Of a DNA stretch of 12,327 nt, positions 7,292 to 12,327 are shown piece after piece (position 1 is the stretch's first letter; each line of letters starts with the position of its first letter). The translations under genes and the position numbers were made by a program. The stretch is from Parvimonas sp. Its GTDB lineage: Bacteria > Bacillota > Clostridia > Tissierellales > Peptoniphilaceae. The stretch is from contig JALEHY010000004.1 of assembly GCA_022770425.1 (NCBI GenBank), positions 1-12,327 on the forward strand, in the 5' to 3' direction. The notes below the pieces were generated by a model. It was given only the letters and a program-made list of their open reading frames with translations. It had not been told where the DNA came from and did not search any database.

Positions 7292-8227
7292 TTGGAGAGT
7301 TTAAGTTTTTTATTTGTAGGGGAAAGTATTAGAATTGATAGCTTTTTATCTTCGAAAATTCCAGATTTATCAAGAACTTCTATTCAAAAATTAATTAAAG
7401 AAGGATTTGTTTTAGTAAACGGAAAGTCTGTAAAGCCAAATTTTATTTTAAACATTAAAGATGAGGTAAATATAAATTTGCCGAAAACAGATAATAAAAA
7501 GTTAGAATCAGAGAATATTTTTTTAGATATAGTTTATGAAGATGACTACATTTTAGTTATTAATAAACCTGTTGATATGGTTGTTCATCCTGCACCGGGT
7601 TCTGAAAGAGGAACTTTGGTAAATGCGCTTTTAAATTATACTTCAAATTTATCAAATGTGAATCATGATAGACCCGGAATTGTTCACAGACTTGATAAGG
7701 ATACAACAGGACTTATAATTTGTGCAAAAAATAATGAAACACACTTAAAGCTTGTATCAATGTTTGCAAATCGAGAAATTAAAAAAAAATATTTAGCTAT
7801 ATGTAATGGAATATTTTCTAATAAAAGCGGGATAATAAATAAACCTATCGGAAGAAATATAAATGACAGAAAAAAAATGGCGGTAATCGAAAAAAATTCA
7901 AAAAACGCAGTTACCGAGTATACTGTCTTAGGTGAAAGTTTAAAGTATTCTTTACTTGATATAGAACTTCATACAGGTAGAACTCATCAGATAAGAGTAC
8001 ATTTAAGCTATTTGCATCATCCGATCATTGGTGACAAAACTTATGGTATTAAAAATGAAAAGATAAAAGTCGACAGTCAAATGTTACATGCTTATAGTTT
8101 GTTTTTTAAACATCCGATAACAAATGAAGATATCAGTTTAAAAGTAAAACCTCCAAAGACTTTTCTTGATGTGTTGGAAAAAATTTCCTTAGAAAATTGT
8201 TTGGAGAGTTGTTTTACGGATTTATAG
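7292..8227 (+). CDS. RluD-family ribosomal large-subunit pseudouridine synthase
   Basis: A 311-residue pseudouridine synthase that isomerises specific uridines, in this family usually in helix 69 or nearby 23S rRNA. An S4 RNA-binding domain occupies about 13-62 (RIDSFLSSKIPDLSRTS onward) and the RluA-type catalytic domain about 75-300. The catalytic motif HRLDKDTTGL (132-141) has the nucleophilic aspartate D135, and the later GRTHQIRVH motif is intact. The start codon is TTG at 7292: GGAGGG (7278-7283) lies eight bases upstream, the reading frame before it is closed, and the S4 domain would be cut if a later ATG were used. Orthologues commonly follow lspA (ylyB in B. subtilis). The downstream gap is 30 bases, so the operon probably continues. 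Confidence 0.93.
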   Translation: MESLSFLFVGESIRIDSFLSSKIPDLSRTSIQKLIKEGFVLVNGKSVKPNFILNIKDEVNINLPKTDNKKLESENIFLDIVYEDDYILVINKPVDMVVHPAPGSERGTLVNALLNYTSNLSNVNHDRPGIVHRLDKDTTGLIICAKNNETHLKLVSMFANREIKKKYLAICNGIFSNKSGIINKPIGRNINDRKKMAVIEKNSKNAVTEYTVLGESLKYSLLDIELHTGRTHQIRVHLSYLHHPIIGDKTYGIKNEKIKVDSQMLHAYSLFFKHPITNEDISLKVKPPKTFLDVLEKISLENCLESCFTDL

Positions 8228-8257
8228 ATAAAAAATTATTTATACTTAGGAGGTATT

Positions 8258-8854
8258 ATGTTACAGTTAGAATTTCCAAAAAATGGAGAAAGAATTTATA
8301 TAATGAAAACTAATATGGGGGACATTTATCTAAGATTATTTGAGGATAAAGCTCCTAAAAGTTGTGAAAATTTTATAAAATTATCACAACAAGGATATTA
8401 TAACGGTGTAAAATTTCACAGAGTTATAAAAGACTTTATGATACAATCCGGAGATCCTACTGCAACAGGAATGGGAGGAGAAAGTATTTGGAATGAGCCT
8501 TTTGAAGATGAATTTAATTTTGACTTAAGACATTTTAGAGGTGCACTTAGTATGGCAAATGCAGGACCGAATACTAACGGAAGTCAATTTTTTATTGTTC
8601 AAAACAGTAAGATTTCTGATGACTATATAGAGCATTTGAAAAATTCGAAAAATGATATGTACAATGACGAAGTTATAGAAAATTATGGCAAATTTGGCGG
8701 AGCATTTTGGTTAGATTTTAAACATTCCGTTTTTGGACAAGTATTTAAAGGAATGGAAATTGTAGATAAAATTGCATCTGTAGATTGTTCTAATGACAGA
8801 CCGCTTAATGATGTGATAATTTTAGAGATTTTGACAGAAGAATTTGAGGGTTAA
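8258..8854 (+). CDS. cyclophilin-type peptidyl-prolyl cis-trans isomerase
   Basis: A 198-residue cyclophilin that catalyses proline cis-trans isomerisation during protein folding. Key active-site positions are present: FHRVIKDFMIQSGDP (53-67) with R55, F60 and Q63, the SMANAGPNTNGSQFFI stretch (98-113) and WLDFKHSVFG (151-160) with the family tryptophan W151 and H156. There is no signal peptide, so it is cytosolic. Compared with minimal cyclophilins it carries about 30 extra residues (118-149) between QFFI and WLD, a polar, charged insert. Such inserts occur in other Bacillota PPIases. AGGAGG (8248-8253) is four bases before the ATG, a strong site. An internal ATG at residue 16 is possible but lacks comparable signals. 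Confidence 0.94.
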   Translation: MLQLEFPKNGERIYIMKTNMGDIYLRLFEDKAPKSCENFIKLSQQGYYNGVKFHRVIKDFMIQSGDPTATGMGGESIWNEPFEDEFNFDLRHFRGALSMANAGPNTNGSQFFIVQNSKISDDYIEHLKNSKNDMYNDEVIENYGKFGGAFWLDFKHSVFGQVFKGMEIVDKIASVDCSNDRPLNDVIILEILTEEFEG

Positions 8855-8855
8855 T

Positions 8856-9461
8856 ATGCATCAATATAAGGGAAAAATGATTTTACATACCGGTAGTATG
8901 TTTTCGGGAAAAACTTCAAGTCTTTGGAAAGATTTAAACAGATTTGAAATTGCAAAATACAAAACAGTTGTATTTAAACCCAAACTTGATAATAGATATG
9001 CAGACAAAGAAATAGTAACACATGATAATAATAAAATGAAAGCTATCGCTGTGGAAACTATTTATGAAATTGTTGAGTATATGAAAACGAGTAAAGCGAC
9101 AGTCATTGGTATAGACGAAGTTCAATTTATAAAAGGAGAAATTAAGGATATAGTTAAGATTTTGGATACATTTTTAGAGAATGGTTTTACAATTGTAGTA
9201 GCAGGTCTTGACATGGATTTTAAATCTGAACCTTTTGAAATTGTAAAAGAAATAATGCCACGAGTGGATTACTTGTATAAACATCATGCAGTTTGTGCAA
9301 ATTGTGGAGCAGATGCTTGGGTAAGTTATAGAAAAACTCAAGAAGGCGAGAGAATAAAACTTGGAGCGGCGGAGTCTTACGAACCGCTTTGCAGAAGATG
9401 TTTTTATGAAAAAGAATCTGAAAAGAAAAAAATGGAAAATCAATTAGAAATTAAATTGTAA
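8856..9461 (+). CDS. tdk: thymidine kinase (type II)
   Basis: A 201-residue thymidine kinase that phosphorylates thymidine to dTMP with ATP (salvage, cytosol). The Walker A loop GSMFSGKT is 13-20. Walker B-like IDEVQF (86-91) contains the catalytic glutamate E88, and AGLDMDF (116-122) follows as in the family. A structural zinc site is formed by C147, C150, C179 and C182 (CANC and CRRC). A lasso-type segment between them ends in ESYEPLCRRC. I chose the ATG at 8856 over the in-frame TTG at 8844 because GAGGG (8846-8850) is five bases upstream and the ATG begins one base after the cyclophilin stop. It is the last gene of the run; a terminator follows at 9516. Confidence 0.96.
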   Translation: MHQYKGKMILHTGSMFSGKTSSLWKDLNRFEIAKYKTVVFKPKLDNRYADKEIVTHDNNKMKAIAVETIYEIVEYMKTSKATVIGIDEVQFIKGEIKDIVKILDTFLENGFTIVVAGLDMDFKSEPFEIVKEIMPRVDYLYKHHAVCANCGADAWVSYRKTQEGERIKLGAAESYEPLCRRCFYEKESEKKKMENQLEIKL

Positions 9462-9502
9462 TTATTTTAAGTTAAGTTATTTATTGTTTATGCTTAAAAT
9501 AA
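9462..9502. repeat. 10-bp inverted repeat after tdk
   Basis: TTATTTTAAG (9462-9471) and CTTAAAATAA (9493-9502) are perfect reverse complements separated by 21 bases. The hairpin would form in the 3' end of the tdk transcript just before the terminator. It has no T tract of its own; it may simply stabilise the mRNA end or be chance in AT-rich DNA. Confidence 0.45.
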
Positions 9503-9515
9503 AAAATAAATTTTT

Positions 9516-9543
9516 AGGAGAAATTTTTAGTTTCTCCTTTTTT
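9516..9543 (+). terminator. rho-independent terminator of the tdk operon
   Basis: AGGAGAAA (9516-9523) pairs over 8 bp with TTTCTCCT (9531-9538) around loop TTTTTAG, followed by an uninterrupted T run to 9543. It is the clearest terminator in the window and closes the long co-directional gene run. The tandem repeat array begins about a dozen bases further on. Confidence 0.92.
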
Positions 9544-9554
9544 GTATTTAAAAT

Positions 9555-10029
9555 ATGTTATAATAATCTTAATGTTTACGCCAAGTGGTAAACATTAAGA
9601 TTATTTCATCATAATTTACCATAAATTAAATTATCAAAAAGGAAATTATGATATAATAACTTTAATATTTATGTCTTATGGTAAATATTAAATTATTTCA
9701 TCATTATTTACTATAAATTAAATTATCAAAAAGGAAATAATGATACAATAACTTTAATATTTATGTCTTATGGTAAACATTAAGATTATTTCATCATAAT
9801 TTACCATAAATTAAATTATCAAAAAGAAAATTATGATATAATAACTTTAATATTTATGTCTTATGGTAAACATTAAGATTATTTCATCATAATTTACTAT
9901 AAATTAAATTATCAAAAAGAAAATTATGATATAATAACTTTAATATTTACGCCAAATGGTAAATATTAAATTATTTCATCATTATATACAGTAGTTTAAG
10001 TTATCAAAAAGAAAATTATGATATAATAA
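9555..10029. repeat. tandem array of five 92-93 bp repeats plus partial sixth
   Basis: Five head-to-tail units run 9555-9647, 9648-9739, 9740-9832, 9833-9925 and 9926-10017 (93, 92, 93, 93, 92 bp), and the first 12 bases of a sixth follow. Units 3 and 4 differ at only two positions. Each unit begins ATG(A/T)TA(T/C)AAT, an extended -10 lookalike. It then has a long inverted repeat (perfect 18-bp arms in unit 1: 9562-9579 and 9588-9605, loop GCCAAGTG). A second inverted repeat follows, whose right arm runs into the next unit (unit 1: 9608-9617 with 9643-9652). Some arm positions change together between units. The two 92-bp units lack the same G in the right arm of the first hairpin. There are no unique spacers, so this is not a CRISPR array. 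The stretch 9544-10083 has no credible coding frame. Function is unknown: structured RNA, protein-binding array or recombination target are all open. Confidence 0.93.
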
Positions 10030-10032
10030 AAT

Positions 10033-10059
10033 AAAAGTATTGAAAATTCAATACTTTTT
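10033..10059. terminator. bidirectional terminator-like hairpin between repeat array and integrase
   Basis: AAAAGTATTGA (10033-10043) and TCAATACTTTT (10048-10058) form an 11-bp stem with loop AAAT. On the plus strand it ends in TTTTT; on the minus strand the stem is followed by ATTTTATTAT. It could therefore end transcripts leaving the repeat array rightward and the integrase transcript leftward. Confidence 0.7.
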
Positions 10060-10083
10060 AGTGTTTTGTTACTTGTGCGTTAT

Positions 10084-11076
10084 CTATTCTAAAAGGTTTA
10101 TTGTTTTTCTAAGTTCTTCAAGTGTTTTGTGAGTGTATACTCTGTTTCCCACATCTTTGCTTTTATGACCCATGAGCAAGTCTATACATTTTTGGTTTGC
10201 GCCTGCACTGTCTAATTTGCTTCTAAAGGTGTGTCGCATTTCGTGGGGTGTATGGTTTGGGAATATTTTTTTAAAATTTAGATAAAAACTTTGTTTTGTG
10301 TAGTTTGTAATTAAATATTTATTATCTTCATTATAAAATTCTTGTACTATATCAAAGATATAATCGTGGATTGGTATTATTCTGTTTTTTCCGTTTTCTG
10401 TTTTTAGTCCTCCTTTTAGTTTTCGTTCTTCAAGATTAATATCTTTATTTTCTATTTTAAAAAGTTCTGAACTTCTCATTCCAGTGTATAGTAACAATAA
10501 AATTACCTTGTATGTTAAATTTTGCCTATTATTTTTAACTTTTTCTATTTCTTCATCTGTTAGTATCGTTCTATTAGTTTCAGGTATTTTATCAGTCGTT
10601 AGCAGTACTGCATAGCTAACTTGTATTAATTCAGTTTCTAAAGCTAATTTATCAAGATGAGTAAATAAGCTCTTTATATGACTTTGGGTGGCATAACTCA
10701 AATTTGTATTGTCTATAATGTCTTGTATATCATAAGATCTAATATCACGATACAATTTATCATAAAGCGGTTTTGCGTGATTTTTGTATACTGATGTTAA
10801 ACAATGTTGATTTGATTTACTGAGTTTTTGTATTTTTTTGTTAAAAAATAACTCCCATAAATCTTTTAAAGTAGTTGTTGACTTGTCTAAGTCGTAAGGG
10901 TTTTTGTTATACTCTGCAAGAGCAATATTTGCCTCTTGTTTAGTTTTGTAATAGCCTATAGGCTTTATTATCTGTTTTCCATCATCAGTCCAACCTGTGG
11001 TTATTTTTACCATATAGGGATTGCGTCTTTTTCCTGATAGTTTTACCACACTACCATATCCATTTGGGTTTCTCAT
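10084..11076 (-). CDS. tyrosine recombinase / phage-type integrase
   Basis: A 330-residue site-specific recombinase that would integrate and excise the mobile element. The N-terminus (about 3-55: GYGSVV, GKQIIKPIGYYKTKQEAN) is the AP2-like arm-binding domain of Gram-positive phage and ICE integrases. A SAM-like core-binding domain spans about 65-150 and the catalytic domain about 168-325. Catalytic residues are R201 (TGMRSSEL), K225, H278 and R281 (HEMRH), H304 (MGHKS) and nucleophile Y314 (VYTHK), so the active site looks complete. It points toward the repeat array, leaving only 54 bp from the end of the partial sixth repeat to its stop; integrases commonly lie at the end of their element. 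AAAGGAAG lies about ten bases before the ATG on the minus strand. Confidence 0.94.
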   Translation of the reverse strand: MRNPNGYGSVVKLSGKRRNPYMVKITTGWTDDGKQIIKPIGYYKTKQEANIALAEYNKNPYDLDKSTTTLKDLWELFFNKKIQKLSKSNQHCLTSVYKNHAKPLYDKLYRDIRSYDIQDIIDNTNLSYATQSHIKSLFTHLDKLALETELIQVSYAVLLTTDKIPETNRTILTDEEIEKVKNNRQNLTYKVILLLLYTGMRSSELFKIENKDINLEERKLKGGLKTENGKNRIIPIHDYIFDIVQEFYNEDNKYLITNYTKQSFYLNFKKIFPNHTPHEMRHTFRSKLDSAGANQKCIDLLMGHKSKDVGNRVYTHKTLEELRKTINLLE

Positions 11077-11102
11077 AAAAATAGCACTTCCTTTCTAAAA
11101 AG

Positions 11103-11131
11103 TTGTGCTAATCTTAAATATATGATATAAT
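11103..11131 (+). promoter_or_regulatory. plus-strand promoter upstream of the integrase start
   Basis: TTGTGC (11103-11108), 17-base spacer, TATAAT (11126-11131) with TGA before it, an extended -10 almost identical to the one before the PAP2 operon (TATGATATAAT). It points away from the integrase and has no coding gene ahead on the plus strand. The same DNA contains a 9-bp inverted repeat, TATGATATA (11121-11129) and TATATCATA (11150-11158), which could be an operator. Confidence 0.6.
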
Positions 11132-11137
11132 TATCTT

Positions 11138-11198
11138 GCGAGGATAGTGTATATCATACACTTACAGATTAGCTTCCATATATTGTGGGGGCTTTTTT
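11138..11198 (+). ncRNA. candidate small RNA antisense to the integrase leader
   Basis: A transcript from the promoter at 11103-11131 would start near 11138 and stop at the terminator at 11171-11198, giving about 60 nt. It would contain a 5' hairpin, AGTGTAT (11146-11152) pairing with ATACACT (11156-11162), then the terminator hairpin. Any minus-strand transcript running from the lipoprotein gene into the integrase gene would contain its full complement, so antisense control of the integrase is an attractive inference. No family match is recognised. A 32-codon GTG frame from 11147 runs through the terminator and is not credible. Confidence 0.45.
11171..11198 (+). terminator. plus-strand rho-independent terminator
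   Basis: AGCTTCC (11171-11177) pairs with GGGGGCT (11187-11193) through five Watson-Crick and two G-U pairs, then TTTTTT. On the minus strand the two G-U pairs become A-C mismatches and no T run follows, so the structure works only for plus-strand transcription. No plus-strand protein gene lies upstream of it, which is why a small RNA is proposed. Confidence 0.7.
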
Positions 11199-11209
11199 GT
11201 TATTTTTAT

Positions 11210-11659
11210 TTATTTTCTATAAATTTTTGTCCACTTCTCCGTTAATCTTGTAATTTCTTCTGCTTGTAATTTTAAAATTTCCATTTCTGATTTTCTAAAA
11301 TATCTGTTTTCTTTTTCGCATTTTTCAATAATTTGGTCTATAGCTTTATAAATACCATCTAATACAACCTTATCATAATTTTTAAGCCCTTTTAACTCTA
11401 TTTTATCTTTTCCTTTATTGTGCTTAGCTTCAGGAGAGTATGCATATTCAAAAGCTTTATAAATTTCAGCTTTTGACTCAGCTATTGATTCTTTTTCAGA
11501 ATTTAAATCTCCATTCTGCACTGGATCTATTTCATCAAGTGTAGGATTCGATTTAATGTTTTTTTCTTCGGTTTTGACAGCTTGTTTTGGTTTTTCTTTT
11601 TTTGATGAGCAACCTACCAAAAGTGTAATAGTTAATATTACTAAAATCTTCTTTTTCAT
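11210..11659 (-). CDS. small lipoprotein of the lysogeny/integration module
   Basis: A 149-residue predicted lipoprotein. A lysine-rich start and a short hydrophobic stretch (4-14) lead to the lipobox LVGC with C17 as the lipidated cysteine. A polar, lysine- and glutamate-rich linker follows to about residue 60, then a mainly helical charged domain to the end. It should be exported, lipidated and cleaved by LspA, and sit on the outer face of the membrane. No family is recognised with certainty. Position between integrase and ImmA/repressor genes is where Streptococcus thermophilus phage TP-J34 carries its superinfection-exclusion lipoprotein Ltp; an analogous role is inferred from position only, as the repeats of the Ltp family are not evident. 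A strong TAGGAGGA lies upstream on the minus strand (complement of 11668-11675). Confidence 0.72.
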   Translation of the reverse strand: MKKKILVILTITLLVGCSSKKEKPKQAVKTEEKNIKSNPTLDEIDPVQNGDLNSEKESIAESKAEIYKAFEYAYSPEAKHNKGKDKIELKGLKNYDKVVLDGIYKAIDQIIEKCEKENRYFRKSEMEILKLQAEEITRLTEKWTKIYRK

Positions 11660-11698
11660 AAATAAAATCCTCCTAAATTTTTTATATTAATTTTAAAA

Positions 11699-12181
11699 TT
11701 AATACTCATCGTAAAAATCATCATCTATTTTACAAACTTTAAAATTCGGATAAAATTTAATTTTATATTTTTCCGTTTCTACCACTGCATTACCATACTT
11801 ACTTTTATAGTAGTCTATCGCTTTTTGTATAGACTCAGGTTTTACCATTTCAATTTCGCATATCTCGTAAATTTCATAATCATTGATTTTGTAGTACCCC
11901 AATTTTTCAAGTGATAATTCAAATTTTAATTTCCAACAATCCGCGAAATATTCAAACATCGCTTTAAATTGTGGTTTTTTGATTAAATTGTTCCCAAGTT
12001 GCGTACAATGGTGACCTAATTCGTGTCCTAAAACTTCTTTATAATCAAAAGTATCAAGTTTTTCATTTATAAAAATGTTGTTATCTATGTACAAGCCGTC
12101 GATATTTTCTGTGGTTTCTATTTTATAAATATCAACAGCCTGTTCTTTAGCAAATTCCTCAAATCTTTTTAGGTTATTCAT
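11699..12181 (-). CDS. ImmA/IrrE-family zinc metallopeptidase
   Basis: A 160-residue protein with the HExxH motif in GHELGHH (52-58: H53, E54, H57) and a downstream FEYFADCW segment (76-83) that supplies the likely third zinc ligand E77. This is the arrangement of ImmA/IrrE peptidases (COG2856). In phages and ICEs such as ICEBs1, ImmA cleaves the neighbouring repressor ImmR to derepress the element; here the gene lies directly downstream of a probable repressor gene, so the same pairing is inferred. It starts seven bases after the upstream stop on the minus strand, with AAGG before the ATG. The C-terminal 50 residues match nothing I recognise. Target specificity cannot be read from sequence. 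Confidence 0.9.
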   Translation of the reverse strand: MNNLKRFEEFAKEQAVDIYKIETTENIDGLYIDNNIFINEKLDTFDYKEVLGHELGHHCTQLGNNLIKKPQFKAMFEYFADCWKLKFELSLEKLGYYKINDYEIYEICEIEMVKPESIQKAIDYYKSKYGNAVVETEKYKIKFYPNFKVCKIDDDFYDEY

Positions 12182-12187
12182 AAAATA

Positions 12188-12327
12188 TTATCCTTTTTTA
12201 TTTTTATTTTTTTCAAGAACGAAATTAATAGAATTTTGTATAAATTCAATATCTTCGGAAGTTAAATTTTCGCTTTTAAGCTGTGCAGCTATTCTGTCTA
12301 TTCCTGTAAAATCTATGTCATCAATTG
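12188..12327 (-). CDS. C-terminal end of a probable repressor gene (partial)
   Basis: An open minus-strand frame enters from the right edge of the window and gives 45 residues before TAA (stop complement 12188-12190). It includes LKSENLTSEDIEFIQNS and ends in KNKNKKG. The helical, acidic segment followed by a basic tail is like the C-termini of many phage XRE-type (HTH_3) repressors, and repressor-ImmA gene pairs are standard, but the DNA-binding domain is outside the window. Seven bases separate its stop from the metallopeptidase ATG, so the two are co-transcribed. The identity is inferred from context; the reading frame itself is clear. Confidence 0.6.
   Translation of the reverse strand, partial: IDDIDFTGIDRIAAQLKSENLTSEDIEFIQNSINFVLEKNKNKKG

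Noticed and set aside
8844..8855. Upstream TTG start for tdk
   Set aside because: It overlaps the ribosome binding site GAGGG used by the ATG at 8856, where the product begins in line with other thymidine kinases.
8934..9443. Two minus-strand frames inside tdk (8934-9125 and 9174-9443)
   Set aside because: Both are antisense to an intact thymidine kinase gene and rich in Phe/Tyr/Cys as expected from AT-rich antisense DNA.
9555..10017. CRISPR array
   Set aside because: The full 92-93 bp period is conserved between units with no variable spacers, and no cas genes are present.
9555..10059. Type III toxin-antitoxin (ToxIN-like) repeat antitoxin with terminator
   Set aside because: The repeats are much longer than known antitoxin repeats, and the gene after the terminator is a convergent integrase, not a toxin reading in the same direction.
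11147..11245. Small hydrophobic peptide from GTG at 11147 (32 codons), possible type I toxin
   Set aside because: The frame runs through the terminator at 11171-11198 and into the 3' end of the lipoprotein gene, and the GAGG is only three bases from the GTG.

Overview
This is a strongly AT-rich stretch of what looks like the chromosome of a low-GC Gram-positive anaerobe (Bacillota). The support is Gram-positive-type AGGAGG ribosome binding sites, TTG starts, extended -10 promoters of the form TGNTATAAT, and a ylmE-sepF-ylmH-lspA-rluD neighbourhood. A Tissierellia/Peptoniphilaceae member (Parvimonas-like) would fit, but that placement is inference from gene content and base composition only.

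Region 1 (1-375) is the end of a tRNA cluster: Asp (5' truncated), Thr, Gly and Arg, closed by a terminator. Region 2 (435-3003) is a promoter followed by two adjacent, different PAP2-type membrane phosphatases and purA. Region 3 (3004-9543) is a dense co-directional run of housekeeping genes: a membrane-anchored HlyD-like protein, the YggS/YlmE PLP-binding protein, SepF, YlmH, LspA, Ung, an RluD-family pseudouridine synthase, a cyclophilin and thymidine kinase. Most are joined by short gaps or 1-4 base overlaps, and the run ends in a strong terminator. The common themes are cell division and envelope (SepF, LspA, PAP2 proteins), RNA modification or binding (RluD, YlmH) and nucleotide/DNA metabolism (PurA, Ung, Tdk).

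Region 4 (9544-10083) has no gene. It holds five head-to-tail copies of a 92-93 bp repeat plus the start of a sixth. Each copy carries two inverted repeats, some positions of which change in a compensatory way between copies, and an extended -10 box. The array ends in a bidirectional terminator-like hairpin. This is the least explained part of the window.

Region 5 (10084-12327) is all on the minus strand and looks like the end of an integrated prophage or integrative element: tyrosine integrase, small lipoprotein, ImmA/IrrE-type metallopeptidase and the tail of a probable repressor gene. This is the order of a phage lysogeny module. Between the integrase and the lipoprotein, a plus-strand promoter and a plus-strand-only terminator bracket about 60 bp, a candidate small RNA antisense to any transcript reading into the integrase gene.
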